64,000 nt of DNA. It comes from Eretmocerus hayati. Its lineage: Eukaryota; Arthropoda; Insecta; Hymenoptera; Aphelinidae. The position numbers and the translations under genes were made by a program. A model generated the notes under the pieces. The model was not told the DNA's origin. It worked only from the letters and a program-made list of their open reading frames with translations, and did no database searches. Location of the stretch: the NCBI GenBank assembly GCA_029851415.1, contig CM056742.1:9775736-9839735 (forward strand), in the 5' to 3' direction. Positions 11,103 to 22,857 of this stretch are shown here, piece after piece (position 1 is the first letter of the stretch; every line of letters starts with the position of its first letter).

Positions 11103-12045
11103 AATTTGAACCTCCAGCTCGTTTCTGGCTTGGGGCTCACCTCCGAAAGTTCTTACGCATGTTCGGGGGTACTTTGGGGAGTAATTTTACCCAGATTGGT
11201 GCATAATAGTTCAGATGGAAGCGTATGCGAGCCACTTCTGTGAGGTCATTTCAAGCAAAAAGTCGAATAACTGTATTATTAAACGTACACCAAAAATCAG
11301 GAGATGATTGCACCATGCACCGAAATTCTTGTTAATATTTCCAATAGTTTGGGTTGAAAAAAATATTCGCACAGGTTTGGGGTCGAAAAGGAAGATTTTT
11401 GTAAATTGAGCTCGAAGTTTGGCATTCGCCAAAATTGTTCAACATGTATCGGTTGTAGCTCTTATAAAAAGTCCATTATCACATGTCTATAGTAGGAGTT
11501 AGATCACTTTGAAGTTGGCCCAAAAATCACTTGAATATGCTCTCAGAAAATAGCTCCTAGAAGTTGCTAGACTCAATTATTGGCCTTGGGCAATTTTTGT
11601 CTTGCCCAAGTACGTCCACAAAGAATAAGTCTAGTCGGAGCTGTGATTGTTCGAAAACGCTCAAACACGATACGCTCAAACATGAACATTTCATAAAAAA
11701 TTGAGTGAAGTTAACCGTGAAAAACTCAAAATCCCAAGGGCCAGTTGAGTCTCTGAAGTAGCCATTTCATGCCTCTATACAGGCAACTGCGGACAGCCAT
11801 GTCCACCAGGTGCCCGCTTGGTCCGATGATCAAAATTATCACAATTAAATAAAAATTATTTGATCAAGATATTCCAAATAACAGTGCTCATCATAATGAC
11901 TTCCCAGCGTAGCGAATGATTCACCAACGCTCATTATTGTGGTCTGTATCTTTGCACTCACGTATCAAAGTTTGCGAATAATTGTTACTCGCTCTAATTG
12001 GACAGAGTTGTTGGGTTGTTGCACAACGTATGGCAATTTCTCGAG
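11103..12045. other. upstream region of the peptide gene, no clear element
   Basis: AT-rich sequence without recognised repeats or exons. It ends in the TATA box of the gene at 12109. Confidence 0.4.
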
Positions 12046-12053
12046 TATATAAA
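12046..12053 (+). promoter_or_regulatory. TATA box of the secreted-peptide gene
   Basis: TATATAAA in the context tcgagtatataaacaaaat, 56 bases upstream of the start codon at 12109. The expected start of transcription is about 12076-12082, giving a 5' UTR of about 30 bases. The position is standard for an insect RNA polymerase II core promoter. Confidence 0.7.
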
Positions 12054-12108
12054 CAAAATTCAACGACCTCCGAATATAGTTTTTCTCTGAGCTCGATCTC
12101 GCAGAAAC

Positions 12109-15100
12109 ATGAAGTCTTTCATTGCTCTCATTTTCGTACTTTCTGCTATTGCAGCTCAGATAAGCGTGATCTCTGCCGGACCCGAGGCCCATGCATCAGC
12201 TGATGCTGGTACGTATATGAAATAAGAATTTCCTGGAACTGTATCAGAGTCATGAAAATCGCAGAGTAATTCATTAAAAAGAGGGGAAACCCTAATTTTG
12301 AAGTGTGGCCTAAGAAAATTATGTGTGGTTAAAGGTTTATATTAATCAATATTTTTGCGTCTTGAAGACGATGGCGCAGTTGATTTTTCAGGGAAAAAAA
12401 GTTCCGACCATATTTATTTTCTGGTTTGCACCCCCTTCGTCGAACCGCCAAACCCGTGCGACATTTTGTTCAGAATTACAAACATGCCCCCAAAGAAATT
12501 TACAGGCCAATCCATCAAGTTCTGTGAGACGAGATATTCTTTCCGGAATGCCTCGGAATTCGAAGAATATCGATTAACTCGAAAAATCACTGAAATACTT
12601 TTTCATTTGGATCAAATCGAAATGGTGAAGAAGGTATTCCAAAAGTCGAGAGTCGTCTCTCAAAAAATTATTCATACATAATTCATTTGTTCATTTACAT
12701 TTAGTAATGAATAGGCTATATACATGATTGGTTTTTTTTTCTTCATATTTTTCCCTGATTCACGCAATTTCTCTTTCAATAAACCGATGTAATTTTTTGA
12801 TCCAATAACAAAAAAGATTGTTGTGAGATTTCAAAATAATGAATATTTTTCGAGTTCTGAGGTATTTTAACTAGGAAATCAAAAAAAATTTGACCCGTAA
12901 ATAAATATCTAGTCTCTCAGCGTTTGATGAATTGGTCTGTAAACTTCTTTGGGGGTACTTTTTATGATTCCAAACAAAATTTTGTATGAGTCTTGGCGAT
13001 CCGAAGAAGGTGGCACAAGCTAGAAAATAAATATCGTCGAATATTAGTTATACATCAACTGCCCTGAGCGCCTACACGAACACGTTCGCTGCGGCGGGAC
13101 CCACCCGTGGGTCCCGGGCGTCCTTCTTTGTGTGCGGCGGGACCCACGGGTGGGTCCCACGTTTTATCAGGTTCTCGTGTGCAGCCAACGTTGCAGACAT
13201 GTCCAATGGCTTATGTAGTAGTTTTTCATCGTTGAATATGATGCTAACAACATATGTACACGTCAGTTTCGGTATAGAGCTTGATTTTGACGAGTTAGAG
13301 CAGAATTTCCGTTTTAATCTCAATTTTCGTTAGAAACACGAAATTGGGGGGTAGATGGATGCATAACTCCACTTGTACTCCAAATTTTTCAACGTAACTT
13401 AGCTCGTTTTGAAGCTTATTTCAGAAGTTAAAAGTTGAGCTCAAATGCGCATGATTTTAGTGACTCCGTGTTTAATTATAACCGGTTCGCGTGATTAAAG
13501 ATAACTAACCGTGTTCGTAAACATGCTATGTATCTTCCACCTTATAATCATGAACCAATGTAATGTTAGGGGAGAGATAGTCAAGCAAGAGGGTACAGAG
13601 TGATTTTTGGACTTGAATGGAGTCACAAAAGGAGTAAATGTATATTATCAAACATCTTCTTACCACCCGTTACTAGAGAGCCAGAAATATATTGGAAGCG
13701 GCCAACAGTCGAAATCATGATGAGACGAGCTCTCGTCAATGTGTGCATATGTATTAGGAACATGTCAGTAATGGTATCGATACACAAGATCTTAAAAAAT
13801 AACATGTCCGTGGGCTCGTTGATTCGGATAGAGAGTGAACTTCTTGATAGGCGAAGGATATCTTCAAGTCGTAATTAAAACGATACGTCACGAGTAGGTC
13901 ATATACTCAGGACTCGAGGAAAACCGGGAGACTGCAATCAGTATACAAGAATGTTACAAGTATATCAGAAAGTTGAAATATGGTCTCGAAAGTTATAGGA
14001 ACTAACTTCGTCATTGTTTGGACTGTTCTGATGAAACTTATTCAAAAGTATATTAAAAATTAGCACGATACAGTAACATACTAATGCTATAACGTATAAT
14101 ACATAGTTTACCGACACTGGCGCACTGCACAAATTTCGGTTTCTTAGTTGAATTTTATCAATAAAATGCTCGATTCTTGATTCTACGACTGTTCAACTCG
14201 ATATATCGATCATCCACATCATTCTTCTATACACTAGAGAAAAAATTTTGGGACCCACCCGTGGGTCCCGTCGCACAAGAAAGAGTCAGACTCTTTTGTG
14301 TGCGGCGGGACCCACCGGTGGCTCCCACAAAAATTCATAGTAAATATGTAAATAGATGTCAAATACATGACTTTGCACTAGGTTTGGCTCTTTCAAATGC
14401 AAAAATGTTCTTTTGAACGCTGTCGCAATATGGGGCGGAAACGCGATTTTCGCCTTCGCAGCGAACGTGTTAAATTCGGAGCTAGGACAGTTTAATCCCG
14501 ATCGAAGCGAGGGGAATGAATCCTCCGCGCCCGAAATGAGCCTGCGAGCACAGGGCAGTTAAGACTTTTCATCATAACCCTATTAGAACCGCGTTTGAAG
14601 GTAGCATTTATAGAACGATGAACAATCTTTCTTTTGAAAAACTGACTACGCCATCGTTCTTCGATCGAGAGAATACACATGAGTATAAATTTTCAACCCC
14701 CATAGCTTTTTGGGCCAGACTTCAAAATTAGGGATTCCCCTTCGCTTGAACGAGACAATTCAGCTTGGACGATCATGATGCACGTTCGGTCTAGAAGATT
14801 TTGCCATTAATCATAGTTAGAGAAAATCGGGATATGAGATACCTAATCGACCATACTATGCATCTTTGTATTCTAGTCGTAGGAATTGGACCTAGCAGAA
14901 GATCTTTGAAATTTTCGGAGAGCTTGTCTTAGATGGATTATGCCACTTACCGTGTATTTTCCGATGAAATTGTTCAATTTCCAACCGATTTCAAGCGCGA
15001 TTTCTCCCGTATGTTCTAAGATAAAAGATATTTGATAGAAATCTGATCGTCTCTTTGGGGGAAAGGCAAGAACTGAATCCGTTGTCTACGATGAAAAAAA

Positions 15101-15382
15101 TTACCTTAAAATGTTGTGGTGAATCGATGCACTTTCTTGATTGAACCGGCAGGGTCTCCTTATTGGAAACACTCGTATCTCTAATCCAGTTCTATCGAAA
15201 TAAATACTGTATCTTACCAAATTCAAAAAAATATCACGCCAGCTATTGAATGAAAACACTTTGACAGTCGTAGAACTACTCACACGCGCAAGAAATGCTC
15301 TAACTGTTTGTCTAGCTCTAACGCCGCGCCTGCAGATCCAGATGTATCAGCCGACGTGGACAATTATTCCAATGAATTGTAG
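12109..15382 (+). CDS. two-exon secreted peptide precursor (venom-peptide-like architecture)
   Basis: Exon 1 is 12109-12208: start codon, then a strong signal peptide (MKSFIALIFVLSAIAAQ and onward) followed by an acidic Ala/Glu/His/Asp stretch in which Ala or Pro falls at every second residue. The donor is gctg|gtacgt. Exon 2 is 15336-15382, preceded by a good branch point (ctctaac) and acceptor (cctgcag); it opens with Asp-Pro in the same alternating pattern and ends at a TAG. The phases match (1 + 2 bases), giving a precursor of 48 codons. Alternating X-Ala/X-Pro dipeptides are known substrates of stepwise dipeptidyl-peptidase maturation in hymenopteran venom precursors. Here the function is inference, and no cationic mature peptide is visible, so another secreted role or an unseen alternative exon is possible. 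The intron (12209-15335) is swollen by repeats. Confidence 0.6.
12370..13020. repeat. diverged dispersed repeat, copy 2 (in intron)
   Basis: Shares block order with 2780-3480 (see there): gttccgaccatatttatttt, gcgacattttgtt, gaattcgaagaatatcg, gatgaattggtctgtaaac. It lies inside the intron of the peptide gene. Non-coding. Confidence 0.4.
13076..14473. mobile_element. piggyBac-like element with repeated gggacccac palindromes
   Basis: The left end is aacacgttcgctgcggcggg; the right end is the complement, cgcagcgaacgtgttaa, with an intact TTAA at 14470-14473. Paired subterminal motifs gggacccacccgtgggtccc and their complements lie at about 13097-13160 and again at 14249-14330, each pair separated by tgtgcggc. 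The left TTAA is mutated. No transposase frame; the element sits in the intron of the 12109 gene. Boundaries are inferred from termini only. Confidence 0.6.
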
Positions 15383-16308
15383 CTCATTTAGTACAATTCA
15401 CGGATCGATTCACAATTAGATTGATTACGCAAAGAATGGTCATTTTAGGTACGATTTCCTCATAATTTTTATTTAATCATGTCGGGCAGCACCATGCATT
15501 CAGAGAAAATAATGGTTGTGAAATCTGATATTTACTCTATCCCGATACTCAATGGGAAATACCTCAAGACGAGAATTCTTCTCACTTCAATAGCTAAAGC
15601 TAGAAAATTATCCGAAATATACTGATAGGTTATATTACTCAGGTTTTCAGGGAATCGGGAAATAATTATCGCCGAACTTCATCTTCCATCAAAGTTCTGG
15701 TGCATGCATGAGCACGGACGAGATTTTCATAATCTGGGAAAAAGGAACAATACTATGGAGTAGTGGACTAGGCTACATACATATGATGGTAAGGGCCGTG
15801 TTTGATTTTCAATTTGGATTTTGTTAAAGTTGAATTGGGTCTGAGGTACTCGAAGTATGCTGTACCGATTGAAAGCGAAACATTATTAGATCATATTCAC
15901 ACGCACGATACACGCAAGGCAAAGTTTTACGTCTGCGAATGATTTTCGATCGGACTTTTAATTTATTACATCTGCATTGCTGGAGAATATTTCGCTGGGT
16001 CCGACGGTCTACCCCGAAAATGTAGGTTGCTATATTTTTCTAAAGCAAAAGCCAAGATACTGACTCTTCAAGAGAAGTTTCCCCGTTTTCGTAATGAAAA
16101 TGATCGTTTTTAGACAATCCACTCAATCTAGAATGAAACATCAATTTCAGCCTCGGCGAGCTTGGCAATGGAAAAATTGTGATTCATGTTTAGACATTCT
16201 TATCCTCTTTTTTTTCGATGCAAAATTTTGGTGTAATTGTTGGCCTCTTAAAGTCGAAGTCTTGAAACTTACACCAAAATCGTTCGCATATCTGTCGCTA
16301 AATTGGGC
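15383..16308. other. downstream of the peptide gene, nothing recognised
   Basis: No aataaa signal is obvious directly after the stop codon; a tttttatttaat stretch near 15467-15477 is the closest AT-rich candidate 3' end. No other feature was seen up to the hAT MITE. Confidence 0.35.
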
Positions 16309-16316
16309 ACAGAAAC

Positions 16317-16619
16317 CAGGCGCGGATCCAGCCGGGGGCCATGGGGGCCATGCCCCCCCCCCCCCCCAAGAAATTTTCCAAAATCGTAATTCGCGGAAGG
16401 ATAATTCCTTAATGGTGTTAAGCGAGAGAAGAATGAGACGATGAGAGTAATAATATAAGTTGCAATAGTCACGAGTCATTGGCATGGGAATTACAAGGTG
16501 TTTCTAGCAGCGTTGGTTGGCTGGTTTCTTGGAATTAAATAATCCGCGCGTAACGGTAGAGCCGTGCGGGCAGTCATTTACTGAAAATATGAACCATTTT
16601 TGTAAGCGTGCACCTTTAC

Positions 16620-16673
<54 letters not shown>

Positions 16674-16796
16674 ATAGATATGTGGGTGTATATGTGTATG
16701 TGTGTGTGTGCGCGCGCGTGATGTACACATACATGTATGCTCAGACAACCAACCATGCCCCCCCCCCCCCAAGCGAAACCGCTGGATCCGCGCCTG
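16317..16796. mobile_element. hAT MITE with perfect 8-bp target duplication
   Basis: Starts caggcgcggatccagc and ends gctggatccgcgcctg. It is flanked by identical 8-bp direct repeats, acagaaac, at 16309-16316 and 16797-16804. An 8-bp duplication and a cag...ctg terminus ending in ggatcc are hallmarks of the hAT superfamily. Subterminal runs of C occur at both ends in opposed context (ccatgccccccc). It contains a long (TG)n tract and has no transposase. Confidence 0.92.
16622..16672. repeat. (TG)n microsatellite
   Basis: About 25 uninterrupted tg dinucleotides followed by further imperfect tg/ta repeats to about 16720. It lies within the hAT MITE. The His/Thr or Val/Cys-rich reading frames over it are repeat translations. 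Confidence 0.95.
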
Positions 16797-16804
16797 ACAG
16801 AAAC

Positions 16805-18150
16805 ACAAACACAAGTTTTCGTGATTATAGCTTCCAATTTGAATTGGACAACGAGGTGCTAAGTGAAAGTTGGATGGTTGTCATTTTTTAAGAGTCAGAT
16901 TTCAACTCGCAGTATCAAAATTTTCGGAGAAACATCAATTAGAATAGTTTCAGCGATGTTACTGATACCACGTCACCTTCATTTTCATTTTGGGGAATCG
17001 AGTGGTCGTTGAATCATTGGCTCGATTGGACTTGACGTTTCTGATACTTGTATTGATACTCACTCCCTCACAAGTTATGGTCATTGTTGCTCCACAGAGA
17101 ATTACGAAGACATTAAGGGGCTTCTCGACTGCCGCCCGATTTGCTGAAACTCACATGCCAGCCAACTTTATAGCCAAACCAACTTTATAGCATTGAAAAC
17201 AGTTGAATCATTTCAATGAATAAAATGCTCCCAGATTAAATGCAGAATTTATTTTTCTCTTAAGTTCCAATTGATAATGAATCCAAACCCAGAATCTCGT
17301 TGCAAAATTTGCTCTAGATGAACTAAATATGAAACCTTATGAGATAAGTATGCCCGATCTCCCCCTTATCGTGTTTCTTTCCGATCCTAACACAGAGCAG
17401 TCTCCAAATTTTCCACCGTACTTCAGCTCATCCCAGAGTATATTCCAAGACCTTAGAATTTATTGAAGTCTAAGTTATTTCAGATTTACGCTAAGATTTT
17501 CATCACGTTAAGCAGTCGGTATACTTAATTTTTCCCCATGTCCTTTATCTGGATTATTCGTACTATGTAGGAAGTTCATCCACTAAACTGAAAATAATTT
17601 CAGTGACATATGCGTAAAGTCGGTCAAAAACCAGATTCTCCAACCCTAAATAAGGATTCAAAACGTATGAGGCAAAGTCAAAGACAGAGGCAATGAGTTC
17701 GAGGTACGCAGATATTAGTAACCCCAATTTTTGTAACCATTGAGTTTTACTGAAAACGAAGGAGGAGGTCAAAAGAGTAAAAGTCAATTATTCTACTTCC
17801 TCATCACACAAATAATCCATTATGAGTCTTAATTACTTGAGTCCTTTCATTCTGACATAACAAACTCAGAAAAGTCCGCGGTGACTTCGTTCAGAGCACG
17901 TGCACGCATCAATTGATCTTCCCTCCAAATCACGAAAATCTGAGGAAAAAATGTCAACCGGGTAGGTGAAAAGTCTATGCAAGTGGTTACAACCCATTGA
18001 AGATAATTCGGTGACACGGATTCACAATCAATAGAACTATCAGAACACTTTTGAGTGGATTTATTGGAAAAACGATTCAGTAGAAGATCACAAATTGATA
18101 CAAGTACTTGAGTCAGATTTGATAATTATACAAAGGTAAATGTACCCAAC
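16805..18150. other. intergenic, no supported feature
   Basis: Short open frames only, without signal peptide, domain motif or paired splice sites that I could defend. Confidence 0.4.
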
Positions 18151-18338
18151 CACCGTGGCCTCGTAGATAAGGTCCTTACCTTCACGCAGAAGGCTGGGGT
18201 TCGAATCTCGGCCGGCACCAATGTGAATTTTCATAAGTGCTTTTCGGTGATTTCGGTGGTTCGGAATCCACCTTTAACTGAAGGTCCCGCCGAATAACCT
18301 CAAGAAGAGGTTAAAATGCGTCAATAAACAAAAAAAAG
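18151..18338 (+). repeat. tRNA-derived SINE
   Basis: The head has an A-box-like region (gtggcctcgtagataagg) and a clear B box (ggttcgaatct, 18198-18208) at normal spacing. It is followed by a non-tRNA body (tttcataagtgcttttcggt, tggttcggaatccaccttta) and ends in aataaacaaaaaaaa. This head-body-A-tail layout is that of a pol III SINE. A related fragment is at 6780-6900. Target duplication was not resolved. Confidence 0.8.
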
Positions 18339-20220
18339 TATGCCCACGTTGCCTCCATGTGCCAATCTCAGGTATTAGCGCTTGTTGACCTTCCCTCGAA
18401 TTTTTTTCACGTTTGTAATGTGAAAATATGAGAATATGTAGTTTAGATCGACCCCGAATCCAATCTGTATTCCCCAGAAAATTTAAAGTGCACATTTTTC
18501 ATGTTTCTGCGCGGCTAAGAAATCACCGAGGGAATTGCGTTTAGTAAAACCGATGCTAACTTTCTGTAGTGCAACCAATCTCATTGTACTTGAGCGCATT
18601 CGATTCCTGGTTTCAAGACCTTCGAACGTTTCATTTTGGAGTCCAAAAGCATTGATCTGGAGCTACTTTATGTGCAAAACACGAAGATGATTTATAAGAT
18701 AAGAAGGCCAAATCGGAGTGTACTCAACATGCCATATGGTTATTTCGGAAGGGCGTGCAGCGTGACTTTTGTTACCACTCAAAACGTGTTCATCACTTCA
18801 AAATTGATCGAAAACAATATGTTGGACCGGAGAAAAGCTCCTAACGCTGTTGTAAGGCAATAAAAGTGGATAAAAACTATTCTTATGCGCTGATGGTCCT
18901 TGATGGAATCACGGAAATTGTGATAGATATGCTAGATTTCCCACACCTGACATAGCTTCTGATTCTCGTTCAGATTGGCGCATCATACGGATACGAAAAA
19001 TCAGAGGAATGTCTCTTGATTCCAGAAACACATGATTGCAAGAATAAAGTTTCTGTGTGCTTGCTCTGTAGAAGAGATGGGTAAAAAAAAACATAATTTG
19101 GCATGTTTGTCATTTTGCAACTGGAAAATTTTTTGTACATCTAGAAGTATAAGGTCTCACCTGAATGAGTTTATCAAAAGGCGCGGTAACGCCTTGCTGG
19201 CGAGTATATATAGAAGAAAAACTCGCAGCGCTGCCTCAGCCTTATATACGCCAAGTTGGGGTTTTTTAACCTCTCGTTCTCCCTATACCATACATTATTA
19301 TGGATTCTTGCGCTTATTAGCCACAATATGCCTTAATAATCGCGAGCTTGGTCATTTCTCTAAGTAAATATTATTTTGTTTTATCGATGTATGAACTAAT
19401 ATCATCGTTCGACGACCGACAAATTTGAGACCCTCCCCGACGAAATTCATCGTGGATTTTCGTCTTCCGACCTCGATCGGCCAACTTTCGACTCATCTCG
19501 AAGTCGACACTGCATCGGTGTGACAGAATCGGCCTTGTGTGCGTAAACAACTAACGCATAATACAAATGCTATGTAATAACGCAAGCTAGCAGACCATAT
19601 TCACAATTCAGATATTCTGTCCCGGACGAGTGTCTCTCTGCTGGAGTATCGCGAGTACAGTGAAAATACCAATTGTAATTAATGGTCTACTAGTAAAAGA
19701 AGCCGCCTGATGCCTGGCCTGATGAATGCATATATACTCTCTTGTTGCAGTGATTTAATAATGGCCTGATGGCCAAAATGTGTACCATTCTTGCTGTGGT
19801 GCGGTGCTTCTTCAAATATATTTGGAGAGTTTATGATGTATGGGTGCCAGTATCAATCTACATTTTATCAGTAAATTGATTTTTACTTCCTCCGATACTG
19901 GAAACAGACGAATATGAACTTCATTTCCTTCCAACGGCGGAGGAAATGCGTGAAAATCGACTTTGGAGCCAGAACGTCTCATTTTCGGATTCTAATGTGA
20001 TTTTTAGAAGTTTTCTTCATCTCTGAATGGGAACAGAGTTCGTATTCGTGTTCAGCGTCTTCAAAAACATTGGACAAAACAATTTTCAACAAATGGTTTT
20101 TTCGGAATCACTCCATTTCCATCATAGGTTAACCTCGATAAGCTAGGTTTTGAATTTCGCGCGCATGAAAATTGCAGCAATCTCGCGACGCCGCCGGCGA
20201 CGATTGCCACCGTGAAAAAG
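18339..20220. other. intergenic, no firm feature
   Basis: A CG-richer patch at about 19430-19560 (repeated tcgac/cgatcg words) and a TATA-like agtatatatag at 19203 were noted but could not be tied to a gene or a bounded element. Confidence 0.35.
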
Positions 20221-21250
20221 CCCGACTAGAAATTCTATTAGGGCGCGGAACGGGGCCCGTAAGGTTTCCCTAACTGCCCTCATAGTGCCCGTACGGGCGG
20301 TAAGAGGGCATGGGACGCTTAGAACGCTATTGCCTTAACAACTGTTACGGAAGTATTGTGGAATTGTTAGGGCGTTATGAGGGCGATAGGTAGTCGAGAA
20401 ATTGTATATTTGGTGGATGGGTTGCAATGGTGAAAAGAAAACATACTGCCTGAGTTTGGATTGTTCGCCACCAATCTGAATATCTCAATTATATATTTTG
20501 AATATCTCAATATATTTGAATATCTCAATATATCTGAATATCTCAATTATTATATTGAAATATATTTTCAAGGTAATTTTAAAAGTGGATTTGTCTTTAG
20601 AGGATATTGAATAGAATTTCTATTTGATGAATTATGAAGCCAAAAATGAGCATTTTGATATTTGTAGGACGGTTCTTCGCCGGTTTTCATTTTTGAAGAT
20701 AAAAAAGCAATGAGAGCGAGGAAGGTAATTGGTAATGTTCTTAAATAGAACACCATTTAATGAAAAATATGGTTTATTTGAAATAGACTCAACACTTTAC
20801 AAGTCGCAACAGGCAACTCTACATTCATTACACCCGATAAAAAACAAGGACAAACACTGAATTTTCTAATCCAATACAGTTATTTAGGTGATGAAGGCTT
20901 GCGTACAAATAATTCATCATCCAAAAAATTTCTTTCAGTCGACTCTTTTTTTCCTTGAGTATACTTATAATATTGAAATCTCCATCTATCAAGGTTGCGA
21001 TCGTCTGCAGCTGTCTGCATTTCTGCACCAGTCTGCACGAAAACTCATATTGAGGCGATATTGTGGCAGTAGTGTGGGGCGTTAGGGCGTTATGGAGTTA
21101 GGGCAGTATGAGGGAGATCCCGTACGGGCCCCGGCCAGCTAAGCGTCGCATGCCCGACTCTTTCCCTCAGAGTTCCCTATTCCAGCCCTCAGTTCGCCCG
21201 TTAGGGCCCCTATTAACCAAGAGGGCAGCCCTAATAGATTTCTAGTCGGG
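20221..21250. mobile_element. long-TIR DNA element, about 1 kb
   Basis: Begins cccgactagaaattctatta and ends with its near-complement, taatagatttctagtcggg. Subterminal GC-rich segments of about 150 bp on each side are inverted copies in spirit (gttagggc, cgtacggg, cctcatac/tatgaggg words), around an AT-rich centre. No transposase ORF. Superfamily not assigned; no clear target duplication at either edge. Confidence 0.7.
20476..20562. repeat. short tandem repeat gaatatctcaatatat
   Basis: The word tgaatatctcaat recurs four times in about 80 bp, separated by tatat runs, within the AT-rich centre of the 20221-21250 element. Confidence 0.8.
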
Positions 21251-22101
21251 AGCAGCCTTACCGGCTGCTCAGCTGCGGCTCGCGTCCTCTGCTCACCTGC
21301 GCGGCTTCACCATCTAACACGACATCCACCTTGATTTTAATAAATTCAAGTTTCGACGACGATGTTCTGCACCCACGATGGGTTCGAAATAGCTTCAGGA
21401 TTAAATTTTAACAAACGTCACGGTTCGCGATAGCACGAGCGTTTTTTAATCGTTGAAAATCACAGCGTGCCCTATGCTTTGCTGCATAGGAGGTCCAGAT
21501 TTTGTATCACATGCGCGGTCCCGCTAGAATCCGGAAGGCGGCGCGACAGTCTAGTCTCCACGGCAATATCGGATTCTGATGTTCGCGACGAACTGCGTTT
21601 TTCCTCCTCTCGTTCCTACCGTTGATAACAAAGTAGCGATTCTTTCTAATATCGACATCTTTCGGATCGACGATCACGGATTATCCTGTGACTTTGAGGA
21701 ATTTTTCTAAATAAGTTGAAAGAAGGTGCAGAGCACAGTTTTTAACTATGTTTATCATCTCAGATAATCTCCCGTCAAAACCTTTTGATATATCCCTGTA
21801 ATCAAAGAGGAGCTCGAAAGTGCCATGGATCAAGTTAACAAGCTACAGCGCTCGATCGATGACATAAAAGAAAAAAAAATCAGGACGTGTGCTGAATTTA
21901 ATAACTGCTACTGCCTAGTGAACCCATAAGCGCCATCGTCTTAATTCTCAAATACTTGTAGTTTGGGACCAATTTGGGATCAATTTCTCCGAATGAAATG
22001 ACCTTCGACCATAAAACTGGCTATTTGGAAAAGAATGGGTTGAAGGAATTTTATTGAGCGGAGCATCGATGAATAGTGCGATCAATTATTACTTCTTTGT
22101 A
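21251..22101. other. intergenic, no supported feature
   Basis: GC-richer at its start (gctgctcagctgcggctcgcg) and otherwise AT-rich. No exon or bounded repeat was identified. Confidence 0.35.
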
Positions 22102-22857
22102 CAGGGATCCCTCGTTATCCGCGGGATTGGTTTCAGAAAATTACCGCGGATAAGAATACATTGGTCTTATGGCTAATAGGGGGTTACGTTTCACTGAGTT
22201 GGCACATCACGTGATAAATCTATCAATGTCTAAATTGAGTAGAATACTTTTTATGAAAGCACTTTGCAATATTGATGCATAAGAACATCGAATCTCCGAG
22301 GTCGAAGAAAGAAAGAGTGCTCAAACCTCCAAGAAATTTATCAGAAGTTGCTTCAAAACTAGGATAAATCGTGATTTTCGACAGTTTTGCTGGTCTTTCG
22401 TAGTCTTTTGCATTTCTTCGAATTATCGCCCTTAACTATGAATCTGAGATTCGCAGTCATCATGAGGTCATGAGTCTTCGCCGAATCTCTAATCCACAAT
22501 CAAGGTCTATCATTTCAACAATCATTCTTGACCCCGATGTCTGCTCATGTGCATCATGGAGAAGATTTCCTGTCGGTAGCTCAAATACAAAATCTTCAAC
22601 ACTTTTATGGTGTAAGTCGGTCCGGGCGAGGGAATCTGAGATTGATTGAATACAAGTTCATTCTAACCTCATGATTGAGATACATATCTTATTCGAAGTG
22701 ATCACGGATCATTCATCATTGAACACAAGCAAAAATGCATGAAAATGAGACAATTTCCAAGCAGTGATGACTATCGATCCGCGGATAACGAAACTAAGCC
22801 TGCATATAACAAGGGGCCGGCGCAAAGCAACGATCCGCGGATAGCGAGGGATGCCGG
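22102..22857. mobile_element. pogo/Tigger-like MITE
   Basis: The left terminus is cagggatccctcgttatccgcgg; the right terminus complement is ccggcatccctcgctatccg. TA is present at both edges (22100-22101, 22858-22859). A second inverted ccgcggataacgaaac lies at about 22790, opposite the left end. Termini of the form cag...ccctcg(t/c)tatccgcgg with a TA target are typical of pogo-group MITEs. No transposase. Confidence 0.8.

Noticed and set aside
16504..16891. ORFs with poly-His/Thr or Val/Cys runs
   Set aside because: Generated by the (TG)n microsatellite inside the hAT MITE.
19195..19260. TATA-like agtatatatag as a promoter
   Set aside because: No downstream exon with signal peptide or splice site could be linked to it.
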